From: Auanema rhodensis | Lineage: Eukaryota; Nematoda; Chromadorea; Rhabditida; Rhabditidae | NCBI GenBank assembly: GCA_964057225.1 | Contig: OZ059900.1 | Span: forward strand, 5,466,501 to 5,530,500 | Reading direction: 5' to 3' | DNA: 64,000 bases | Shown: positions 8,904 to 19,200 of the stretch, one piece after another | Numbering within the stretch: the stretch's first letter is position 1 | How the letters are laid out: the number at the start of each line of letters is the position of its first letter | Notes under the pieces: generated by a model | What the model was told of the DNA's origin: nothing | Seen by the model: the letters and a program-made list of their open reading frames with translations, nothing else | Database searches by the model: none | Program-made: the position numbers and the translations under genes

Positions 8904-9637
8904 AACTCAATCATAAATATCGTCTAATCCCTGTGGATGATGAAACGCTGAATATAGACAAGTTTGATGCTGAATTGAAGCTCTTACGAGAGAATAAATC
9001 TATACCCGATTATAAAAAGGCTGAACTATACGAAGACTTGATTACCCGTCTCAAAAACTATAGAGAAAGCATAGATGCGCCTATATCAGTACAAGTGGAA
9101 AATGCTGATCCACCATTATTGCCAGAATACAAGCTGCCACGAAAGTATAACGATCTGTGGGAACGATTTCCAGAGGTGCGTACAAACAAAAATAACCAAC
9201 TTGTGATTAATAATGAGCCCGTACCAAACACAAATATTACAAAAATTTTGGATTTTGTACTGGATAAAACAAAAACGGAACCCAATGGATTCTCAGTATT
9301 AGCCAAATTCTTAGCCAGTAATGGGGTCTCTAGCCCTAACAAGAAGGCAAAAAATGTAGAGCCTGCCGTCAGTAACAAGGATTCAGTTGATCCCGTGCCT
9401 ACATCCACATCGGCTGTCACAGACTTGGATGCTACTATTAATATATTACCTAGAACACCACGTCATCGTAAGGCTGTTATTCGATATTCACCCTCTCCGC
9501 GTCGTACATTCAAATCCAAAGCTATAAATAAAAAGGCAAAACCCGCTGACACTGGTGAATCATATTACACACCTCAGGCGGGAGAAACACAGAATGGCAA
9601 AGGCCGTAAACGATTCTACATTAGATTATGGAAGTAA
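8900..9637 (+). CDS. Polinton accessory protein, 245 aa, unknown function
   Basis: A 245-residue ORF that starts inside the preceding stop (ATGA) and overlaps the integrase start by 44 nt. The N-terminal 80 residues are charged and helical (Leu/Lys/Glu heptad-like spacing). The middle contains LPRKYNDLWERFPEVR and a short helical domain with GFSVLAKFLASNGV. The last 90 residues are Ser/Pro/Lys-rich and probably disordered, ending GKGRKRFYIRLWK. Similar proteins with an N-terminal helical part and a basic tail sit before the integrase or capsid genes in other Polintons. I cannot assign a role. Confidence 0.6.
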   Translation: MKLNHKYRLIPVDDETLNIDKFDAELKLLRENKSIPDYKKAELYEDLITRLKNYRESIDAPISVQVENADPPLLPEYKLPRKYNDLWERFPEVRTNKNNQLVINNEPVPNTNITKILDFVLDKTKTEPNGFSVLAKFLASNGVSSPNKKAKNVEPAVSNKDSVDPVPTSTSAVTDLDATINILPRTPRHRKAVIRYSPSPRRTFKSKAINKKAKPADTGESYYTPQAGETQNGKGRKRFYIRLWK

Positions 9638-10661
9638 TGTTTTGGAGAACATTTATTATAATATTAAGCATCCAGCTTCTTATACGTCTGCCAAAAATCT
9701 ATTATTGGAAGCGCGAAAGCATGGCATTGCAAAAGCACAAGTTGAAAGTTTTTTGCAAGACTCTGAAACTTTTACACGTCATAAACCAACCAGACTGCAT
9801 ATGCAGACTAAAAAGACTAGAGGCTGTGGTCGATTCCTAACAATGCAAGCAGATTTGGTTGATATGCAAAAATATAAAAAATCAAATGACGGCTATGCTT
9901 ACATGTTGACCATGATTGATGTTTATACACGCATGTTATATGTTAGGCCTTTGAAAACTAAAGGTGGTTTAGAGGTTGCTACTGCATTTGAAAATGTATT
10001 CAAGGATTTTATACCAATCCAACTAATAACGGATAACGGTGCAGAGTTTTATAATAGTCATTGTGAAAAACTATTCAAAAAATTTGCCATACTGCATGGA
10101 TCAACAAGTTCACCACAAAAGGCGGCAATGGTGGAGCGAGCAAATAGAACTTTAAAAACGCGCATGATGAAATATCTCTATTACAAGAATAATCATCGAT
10201 GGATTGATATACTAGATGACTTGGTCGAAGGAATAAACAAATCTTATAATCGGTCGATTAAAATGCGCCCCGTAGATGTTACAGCAAATATATTCGTTGA
10301 AGAATATGCACCAGCTGTTCGCAACCGATTCAAAATTGGTGATAATGTTCGCATAAGCAAGAACAGGCGTACTTTTGAAAAAAGTTACGAGTCTGGATAT
10401 ACAATGGAACTATTCACAATTGATGAGATTGTAGCCGGGAACCCAACCGTGTATAAACTTGTAGATTATAATGGTGAACGTATAAAGGGAATATTCTATG
10501 AGCCTGAACTTGTGTTGGCTACTAATAAAAGCAACCAGTACTATATTGAGAAAGTTTTGAAAGAGCGTACACGAAATGGTAAACGCCAAGTGTTTGTAAA
10601 ATGGAGTGGCTATCCCGACAACTTTAATGAATGGATAGATGCAGAAAATTTAAATGTATAA
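9594..10661 (+). CDS. Polinton retroviral-type integrase with chromodomain
   Basis: A 355-residue ORF; ATG 9594 is chosen because the longer frame begins at GTG. The RNase-H-fold core has the catalytic acidic triad: D in QADLVDM, D in LITDNGAEF and E in AAMVERANR, with 33 residues between the last two. The C-terminus (KVLKERTRNGKRQVFVKWSG onward) is a chromodomain with an aromatic cage-like W/Y/W pattern, as in other Polinton integrases, where it may target chromatin. The upstream helical region would include the HHCC-like N-domain, but I do not see a full zinc site. AATAAA lies at 10695, close after the stop. Confidence 0.93.
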   Translation: MAKAVNDSTLDYGSNVLENIYYNIKHPASYTSAKNLLLEARKHGIAKAQVESFLQDSETFTRHKPTRLHMQTKKTRGCGRFLTMQADLVDMQKYKKSNDGYAYMLTMIDVYTRMLYVRPLKTKGGLEVATAFENVFKDFIPIQLITDNGAEFYNSHCEKLFKKFAILHGSTSSPQKAAMVERANRTLKTRMMKYLYYKNNHRWIDILDDLVEGINKSYNRSIKMRPVDVTANIFVEEYAPAVRNRFKIGDNVRISKNRRTFEKSYESGYTMELFTIDEIVAGNPTVYKLVDYNGERIKGIFYEPELVLATNKSNQYYIEKVLKERTRNGKRQVFVKWSGYPDNFNEWIDAENLNV

Positions 10662-10694
10662 TTTTTCACTGTTGTTGTAAACAATTGTATTAAT

Positions 10695-10709
10695 AATAAA
10701 TGATTTATT
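10695..10709. promoter_or_regulatory. Facing polyadenylation signals at the integrase 3' end
   Basis: AATAAA on + (10695-10700) follows the integrase. TTTATT (10704-10709) is AATAAA on - and overlaps the TAA stop of the small membrane ORF. This is the same arrangement as at 6989-7002. Confidence 0.55.
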
Positions 10710-10911
10710 TGATCAATCGTTCATATTGTAACAATAAAAACCAGCAAAACATAAAAGCCAAGACAATGATATAACCTATAATTATAAACTGATTAATATT
10801 TAAATTTTTAATGCTTACCAGTTGGTTAGAGAGTCGGCTGTTGATGGATAATTTCAAACTTCGAAAGCTGGAAAAAAAAATGTTACGGCTAAGAAAATTT
10901 AAATATAACAT
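10705..10911 (-). CDS. Small C-terminal-anchor membrane ORF in Polinton, 68 aa
   Basis: With ATG 10911 this ORF encodes 68 residues; the longer open frame begins at a TTG. A basic, Ser-rich N-terminal half is followed by a single hydrophobic segment (QFIIIGYIIVLAFMFCWFLL) near the C-terminus. The stop codon overlaps a - strand AATAAA, which supports a real 3' end. It lies 46 bp downstream of the stop of the spliced Cys-rich gene on the same strand, so the two may share a transcript. I do not recognise the family. Confidence 0.45.
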   Translation of the reverse strand: MLYLNFLSRNIFFSSFRSLKLSINSRLSNQLVSIKNLNINQFIIIGYIIVLAFMFCWFLLLQYERLIK

Positions 10912-10957
10912 AACAAAATCAACCAACTGTCCATTAAACAGTTTGTGCTTGTTGTAG

Positions 10958-11551
10958 TCAAAACGATGGATCAAAACGGATAAGCATATTCAAGTTGAGC
11001 GCCTGTTGACTTAATTTAAAGTAGAACACATTCTGCTTATAACCAAAAGACTTGACAGTTGACTCATCAGTATAAATGGCAATGTAACCCATATTATTCA
11101 ACAATTGTTTTGATGACATGCTAGAATAGGAACGCATCTGTAAAAGAAAAAATAATAATTAGAATTAATAATTTTATAATCTCACATTGATTGTTGAATT
11201 TTCAGGTTTATAATGACGGAAAACTTTTAAAAGCCCTAAGGCATCATTCCTCGCTCTACACTTGACACAGAGGCTGAAACAGTGGTACTCGTCTACGACT
11301 TGCAATGTATCCCTACAAGTTTTGCAGAGACATATTGGTCTCATAACTACAGGCTGTTGTGGAGAGCTATCCTTTGAGATTTGTACCTGCTTTTTTGGTG
11401 TGTCTAAACAAAAAATAATTAATAACAAAAATAAAACCTTACCAAAGAATGTGGCAGCAAAGTTGGGTCCTGGTGTGGGTGGTCTTGGAACATCCGGTTC
11501 CGGTGTCGAAGGTACAATATTCTCTACATCAACAAGAGCGGAACGCTTCAT
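10958..11551 (-). CDS. Spliced Cys-rich protein at the Polinton right end, 168 aa
   Basis: My three-exon model, in transcript order, is 11551-11443, 11403-11186 and 11137-10958. Introns of 39 and 48 nt have good GT-AG ends and consistent phases. The product has a Pro-rich N-terminus (STPEPDVPRPPTPGP), then a CLCKTC...C...CVKC zinc-binding-like cluster in exon 2, and a C-terminal domain ending in RFDPSF. It may be a small treble-clef or RING-like adaptor, but the ligand spacing does not match a family I know. An open frame continues upstream through the 30-bp repeats without an ATG, so additional 5' coding exons are possible. Confidence 0.55.
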
Positions 11552-11650
11552 GTTTGTAGCCCAATTGGAGGCTTTTCCTAAACAACAACGAACTTTTACG
11601 TCTAGGGTCCAAGTAGAGTAGAGGAAAGTCCTAGCAGCAGTCTGTTGACG

Positions 11651-11770
11651 TTGGATCAGATCGTCGGCTTGTTGGCAGAGGTGGATCGGCGAGAAGACTT
11701 GGTGGCGGAGCTGGATCGGAGAGTAGACTTGTTGACAGAGCTGGATCGTAGAGTCGACTTGTTGGCGGAG
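11651..11770. repeat. 30-bp tandem repeat, 4 copies
   Basis: There are four units of exactly 30 bp (11651, 11681, 11711 and 11741), each with a TGGATCG-like start and a GACTTGTTGGCGGAG-like end. The period is a multiple of three and both strands stay open through it. It lies just upstream of the Cys-rich gene and may be 5' regulatory or terminal-region repeat DNA. Confidence 0.8.
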
Positions 11771-13292
11771 CTGAAATGCAAATTTCGGTCTAAAAAATTT
11801 TGCCACCTTTTATACAAACTTTGTTGTAAAGCTCTACCCACTCCGCCTCTTTCACAAAACAGTTGACTGCTGTATGCGGCTTTTCTATTTGTTATATATT
11901 ACAACAAATATATGCATTTATACATTAATTAGCAGTTTGTTGCGCAAACAGCTGCCAAATGCGCTAAAATACACCGATTGCGCCAACAGTTGCCGGATTA
12001 ACAACCTGTAAACTATCCGCTTATTAATTACTTGTTACAGCATTCGATTTCGTAAATCCAAATATTTAACAATAATTCAACTCATTTGTGACAAGTCCTT
12101 ATACAATAACAACTGTCAGCCAAAATTGTGGAATATTACAATAGGATCGTTTAATATTGTATTCATATTCTTATTATAACAGCTGTGGTACACTCTTATT
12201 TTTATAGTTTAGGAAACACTAATTCAAAATGTTGGATCCTTCTGAGGAAACGCAGGATTGTTGCGAAAAACAGACTTGTACACATCCGATTACAAGTACA
12301 ACATTTCCAGACACTTTGTAAAAAAGAAACTCTTACAAAATGTTAACACATGTTCTAATTTTAAATGAAAATTTATTGTTCAATAAATATATTACGAAAC
12401 ATTTATTCTATTCTTGAACATAGTTATGAAATACATTAGCTATCAGAACATTTATAAACTATTAGGGCTACAACAACAATTACTTTAAAGTAACATTTTT
12501 GATGCTAAAAAGTTTGAAAATATTCGTATATACTCATGACCCCTTGGCATAGTAAGTATTCTTTAGCGTTATGGGTACATGTGGTGTACAGCTATTTATC
12601 ATATTTTTATGAACACAACTTTTGCCATGTGGTACATGTGTAGTGCACCTGTTTTAACAATCTTATCGAATTAACCTTCGATATGTGTTTCATTAAATTT
12701 AGTTTAAATATTTATTACTTCTTATCGAATTAACCTTCGATATGAGTTCCATTGATTAACCCATAAGAAGTACGGTGAACATATTGATTAGCTTTTAAAA
12801 ATATTTAAATAAATAAAAAACAATATATATGAGAAATAATTTATTCAGTTTTAAAGATACAATTAAAAAATATGTAAATATTAAAATACATTTAAAAAGA
12901 AATATTATTAAAAATATATTTAAAAAGAAACAATTAAATAATAATATTTACAAATACAATTTAAAATATATATAAATATTAAAAATACATTTAAAAAGAA
13001 ATAAGTTTAAAAATATTTACAAATACAATTAACAAATATATAAATAATAAAAATTGATTTAAAAATAGATTAAAAAATAATTTAAAAAAAAAAAATCATG
13101 CATTTTGATTCATGCGCAGGCTCGAGAGCCTGCATCGGGAGGAAAAGTATATTTTTGACAGCTGACGCCGAAAATATGATTTTGACAGCTGACGCCCCCA
13201 AAAGTATGATTTTAGCAGCTGACGCCCTCAAAAGTATGTTTTTAGCAACTGTTTGGGGGCGTGGTTAGTAAATTCGGCATGGCTCTCTACTT
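11771..13292. other. Gene-free right flank, probable Polinton terminal region
   Basis: No supported gene. It holds several repeat-like signals. GCGCAAACAGCTGCC and GCGCCAACAGTTGCC occur near 11942 and 11977. TTATCGAATTAACCTTCGAT is present twice near 12662 and 12722; its ATCGAA/TTCGAT arms can form a hairpin. An A/T-only tract of ATTTAAAA-type repeats runs 12786-13095. The inverted repeat CAGGCTC-GA-GAGCCTG lies near 13118. Three CAGCTGACGCC units spaced 27-30 bp follow (about 13160-13230). Polinton terminal inverted repeats often hold subterminal repeats, but the left end is outside the window, so the boundary cannot be fixed. Confidence 0.5.
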
Positions 13293-16200
13293 TCATGGTC
13301 ATATTAGTCTAAAAACACTAACTTAATGGGTTTGATGCATGGTAACCAAGACTTCCAATTTTATGTGAACAGTTAACTATACCACCTAAGTATCCGAAGA
13401 AAGTGATCTTGATTTGTAACTCGGTGCCCGTTAAAGATAGAAGAATACTGTACATTTTAATGAATTTTCCATGGCCATATTAGTCTAAAAACACTATCTT
13501 ATTGTGTTTGATGCATGGTAGCCAGGACTTCCAATTTTATGTGAACAGTTAACTATACCACCTAAGTATCTAAAGAAAGTGATCTTGATTTGTAACTCGG
13601 TGCCCGTTAAAGATAGAAGAATACTGTACATTTTAATAAATTCTCCATGGTCATATTAGTCTAAAAACACTATCTTATTGTGTTTGATGCATGGTAGCCA
13701 GGACTTCCAATTTTATGTGAACAGTTAACTATACCACCTAAGTATCCGAAGAAAGTGATCTTGATTTGTAACTCGGTGCCCGTTAAAGATAGAAGAATAC
13801 TGTACATTTTAATAAATTCTCCATGGTCATATTAGTCTAAAAACACTATCTTATTGTGTTTGATGCATGGTAGCCAGGACTTCCAATTTTATGTGAACAG
13901 TTAGCTATACCACCTAAGTATCTAAAGAAAGTGATCTTGATTTGTAACTCGGTGCCCGTTAAAGTTAGAAGAATACTGTACATTTTAATGAATTCTCCAT
14001 GGCCATATTAGTCTAAAAACACTATCTTATTGTGTTTGATGCATGGTAGCCAGGACTTCCAATTTTATGTGAACAGTTAGCTATACCACCTAAGTATCCG
14101 AAGAAAGTGATCTTGATTTGTAACTCGGTGCCCGTTAAAGTTAGAAGAATACTGTACATTTCAATGAATTCTCCATGGCCATATTAGTCTAAAAACACTA
14201 TCTTATTGTGTTTGATGCATGGTAGCCAGGACTTCCAATTTTATGTGAACAGTTAGCTATACCACCTAAGTATCTAAAGAAAGTGATCTTGATTTGTAAC
14301 TCGGTGCCCGTTAAAGTTAGAAGAATACTGTACATTTTAATGAATTCTCCATGGCCATATTAGTCTAAAAACACTATCTTATTGTGTTTGATGCATGGTA
14401 GCCAGGACTTCCAATTTTATGTGAACAGTTAGCTATACCACCTAAGTATCCGAAGAAAGTGATCTTGATTTGTAACTCGGTGCCCGTTAAAGTTAGAAGA
14501 ATACTGTACATTTCAATGAATTCTCCATGGCCATATTAGTCTAAAAACACTATCTTATTGTGTTTGATGCATGGTAGCCAGGACTTCCAATTTTATGTGA
14601 ACAGTTAGCTATACCACCTAAGTATCTAAAGAAAGTGATCTTGATTTGTAACTCGGTGCCCGTTAAAGTTAGAAGAATACTGTACATTTTAATGAATTCT
14701 CCATGGCCATATTAGTCTAAAAACACTATCTTATTGTGTTTGATGCATGGTAGCCAGGACTTCCAATTTTATGTGAACAGTTAGCTATACCACCTAAGTA
14801 TCCGAAGAAAGTGATCTTGATTTGTAACTCGGTGCCCGTTAAAGTTAGAAGAATACTGTACATTTTAATGAATTCTCCATGGCCATATTAGTCTAAAAAC
14901 ACTATCTTATTGTGTTTGATGCATGGTAGCCAGGACTTCCAATTTTATGTGAACAGTTAGCTATACCACCTAAGTATCTAAAGAAAGTGATCTTGATTTG
15001 TAACTCGGTGCCCGTTAAAGTTAGAAGAATACTGTACATTTTAATGAATTCTCCATGGCCATATTAGTCTAAAAACACTATCTTATTGTGTTTGATGCAT
15101 GGTAGCCAGGACTTCCAATTTTATGTGAACAGTTAACTATACCACCTAAGTATCTAAAGAAAGTGATCTTGATTTGTAACTCGGTGCCCGTTAAAGATAG
15201 AAGAATACTGTACATTTTAATAAATTCTCCATGGCCATCTTAGACTAAAAACACTATCTTATTGTGTTTGATGCATGGTAGCCAGGACTTCCAATTTTAT
15301 GTGAACAGTTAACTATACCACCTAAGTATCTAAAGAAAGTGATCTTGATTTGTAACTTGGTGCCCGTTAAAGATAGAAGAATACTGTACATTTTAATAAA
15401 TTCTCCATGGTCATATTAGTCTAAAAACACTATCTTATTGTGTTTGATGCATGGTAGCCAGGACTTCCAATTTTATGTGAACAGTTAACTATACCACCTA
15501 AGTATCCGAAGAAAGTGATCTTGATTTGTAACTTGGTGCCCGTTAAAAATAGAAGAATACTGTACATTTTAATGAATTCTCCATGGTCATATTAGTCTAA
15601 AAACACTATCTTATTGTGTTTGATGCATGGTAGCCAGGACTTCCAATTTTATGTGAACAGTTAACTATACCACCTAAGTATCTAAAGAAAGTGATCTTGA
15701 TTTGTAACTCGGTGCCCGTTAAAGATAGAAAAATACTGTACATTTTAATGAATTCTCCATGGTCATATTAGTCTAAAAACACTATCTTATTGTGTTTGAT
15801 GCATGGTAGCCAGGACTTCCAATTTTATGTGAAGAGTTAACTATAACACCTAAGTATCCGAAGAAAGTGATCTTGATTTGTAACTCGGTGCCCGTTAAAG
15901 ATAGAAGAATACTGTACATTTTAATGAATTCTTCATGGTCATATTAGTCTAAAAACACTAACTTAATGGGTTTGATGCATGGTAACCAAGACTTCCAATT
16001 TTATGTGAACAGTTAACTATACCACCTAAGTATCCGAAGAAAGTGATCTTGATTTGTAACTCGGTGCCCGTTAAAGATAGAAGAATACTGTACATTTTAA
16101 TGAATTTTCCATGGCCATATTAGTCTAAAAACACTATCTTATTGTGTTTGATGCATGGTAGCCAGGACTTCCAATTTTATGTGAACAGTTAACTATACCA

Positions 16201-19200
16201 CCTAAGTATCTAAAGAAAGTGATCTTGATTTGTAACTCGGTGCCCGTTAAAGATAGAAGAATACTGTACATTTTAATAAATTCTCCATGGTCATATTAGT
16301 CTAAAAACACTATCTTATTGTGTTTGATGCATGGTAGCCAGGACTTCCAATTTTATGTGAACAGTTAACTATACCACCTAAGTATCCGAAGAAAGTGATC
16401 TTGATTTGTAACTCGGTGCCCGTTAAAGATAGAAGAATACTGTACATTTTAATGAATTTTCCATGGCCATATTAGTCTAAAAACACTATCTTAATGTGTT
16501 TGATGCATGGTAGCCAGGACTTCCAATTTTATGTGAACAGTTAACTATACCACCTAAGTATCTAAAGAAAGTGATCTTGATTTGTAACTCGGTGCCCGTT
16601 AAAGATAGAAGAATACTGTACATTTTAATGAATTCTCCATGGTCATATTAGTCTAAAAACACTATCTTATTGTGTTTGATGCATGGTAGCCAGGACTTCC
16701 AATTTTATGTGAAGAGTTAACTATACCACCTAAGTATCCGAAGAAAGTGATCTTGATTTGTAACTCGGTGCCCGTTAAAGATAGAAGAATACTGTACATT
16801 TTAATGAATTCTCCATGGTCATATTAGTCTAAAAACACTAACTTAATGGGTTTGATGCATGGTAACCAAGACTTCCAATTTTATGTGAACAGTTAACTAT
16901 ACCACCTAAGTATCCGAAGAAAGTGATCTTGATTTGTAACTCGGTGCCCGTTAAAGATAGAAGAATACTGTACATTTTAATAAATTCTCCATGGCCATCT
17001 TAGACTAAAAACACTATCTTATTGTGTTTGATGCATGGTAGCCAGGACTTCCAATTTTATGTGAACAGTTAGCTATACCACCTAAGTATCCGAAGAAAGT
17101 GATCTTGATTTGTAACTCGGTGCCCGTTAAAGTTAGAAAAATACTGTACATTTTAATGAATTCTCCATGGTCATATTAGTCTAAAAACACTATCTTATTG
17201 TGTTTGATGCATGGTAGCCAGGACTTCCAATTTTATGTGAACAGTTAACTATACCACCTAAGTATCTAAAGAAAGTGATCTTGATTTGTAACTCGGTGCC
17301 CGTTAAAGATAGAAAAATACTGTACATTTTAATGAATTCTCCATGGTCATATTAGTCTAAAAACACTATCTTATTGTGTTTGATGCATGGTAGCCAGGAC
17401 TTCCAATTTTATGTGAACAGTTAACTATACCACCTAAGTATCTAAAGAAAGTGATCTTGATTTGTAACTTGGTGCCCGTTAAAGATAGAAGAATACTGTA
17501 CATTTTAATAAATTCTCCATGGTCATATTAGTCTAAAAACACTATCTTATTGTGTTTGATGCATGGTAGCCAGGACTTCCAATTTTATGTGAACAGTTAA
17601 CTATACCACCTAAGTATCCGAAGAAAGTGATCTTGATTTGTAACTTGGTGCCCGTTAAAAATAGAAGAATACTGTACATTTTAATGAATTCTCCATGGTC
17701 ATATTAGTCTAAAAACACTATCTTATTGTGTTTGATGCATGGTAGCCAGGACTTCCAATTTTATGTGAACAGTTAACTATACCACCTAAGTATCTAAAGA
17801 AAGTGATCTTGATTTGTAACTCGGTGCCCGTTAAAGATAGAAAAATACTGTACATTTTAATGAATTCTCCATGGTCATATTAGTCTAAAAACACTATCTT
17901 ATTGTGTTTGATGCATGGTAGCCAGGACTTCCAATTTTATGTGAAGAGTTAACTATAACACCTAAGTATCCGAAGAAAGTGATCTTGATTTGTAACTCGG
18001 TGCCCGTTAAAGATAGAAGAATACTGTACATTTTAATGAATTCTTCATGGTCATATTAGTCTAAAAACACTAACTTAATGGGTTTGATGCATGGTAACCA
18101 AGACTTCCAATTTTATGTGAACAGTTAACTATACCACCTAAGTATCCGAAGAAAGTGATCTTGATTTGTAACTCGGTGCCCGTTAAAGATAGAAGAATAC
18201 TGTACATTTTAATGAATTTTCCATGGCCATATTAGTCTAAAAACACTATCTTATTGTGTTTGATGCATGGTAGCCAGGACTTCCAATTTTATGTGAACAG
18301 TTAACTATACCACCTAAGTATCTAAAGAAAGTGATCTTGATTTGTAACTCGGTGCCCGTTAAAGATAGAAGAATACTGTACATTTTAATGAATTTTCCAT
18401 GGCCATATTAGTCTAAAAACACTATCTTAATGTGTTTGATGCATGGTAGCCAGGACTTCCAATTTTATGTGAACAGTTAACTATACCACCTAAGTATCTA
18501 AAGAAAGTGATCTTGATTTGTAACTCGGTGCCCGTTAAAGATAGAAGAATACTGTACATTTTAATGAATTCTCCATGGTCATATTAGTCTAAAAACACTA
18601 TCTTATTGTGTTTGATGCATGGTAGCCAGGACTTCCAATTTTATGTGAAGAGTTAACTATACCACCTAAGTATCCGAAGAAAGTGATCTTGATTTGTAAC
18701 TCGGTGCCCGTTAAAGATAGAAGAATACTGTACATTTTAATGAATTCTCCATGGTCATATTAGTCTAAAAACACTAACTTAATGGGTTTGATGCATGGTA
18801 ACCAAGACTTCCAATTTTATGTGAACAGTTAACTATACCACCTAAGTATCCGAAGAAAGTGATCTTGATTTGTAACTCGGTGCCCGTTAAAGATAGAAGA
18901 ATATTGTACATTTTAATGAATTTTCCATGGCCATATTAGTCTAAAAACACTATCTTATTGTGTTTGATGCATGGTAGCCAGGACTTCCAATTTTATGTGA
19001 ACAGTTAACTATACCACCTAAGTATCTAAAGAAAGTGATCTTGATTTGTAACTTGGTGCCCGTTAAAGATAGAAGAATACTGTACATTTTAATAAATTCT
19101 CCATGGTCATATTAGTCTAAAAACACTATCTTATTGTGTTTGATGCATGGTAGCCAGGACTTCCAATTTTATGTGAACAGTTAACTATACCACCTAAGTA

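Noticed and set aside
10912-10974. N-terminal extension of the small membrane ORF
   Set aside because: Begins at TTG and overlaps the last coding codons of the upstream spliced gene. The first ATG is at 10911.
11174-11806. Single 210-codon ORF on the - strand
   Set aside because: Starts at GTG and reads through a clear 39-nt intron (11404-11442). The spliced three-exon model is better.
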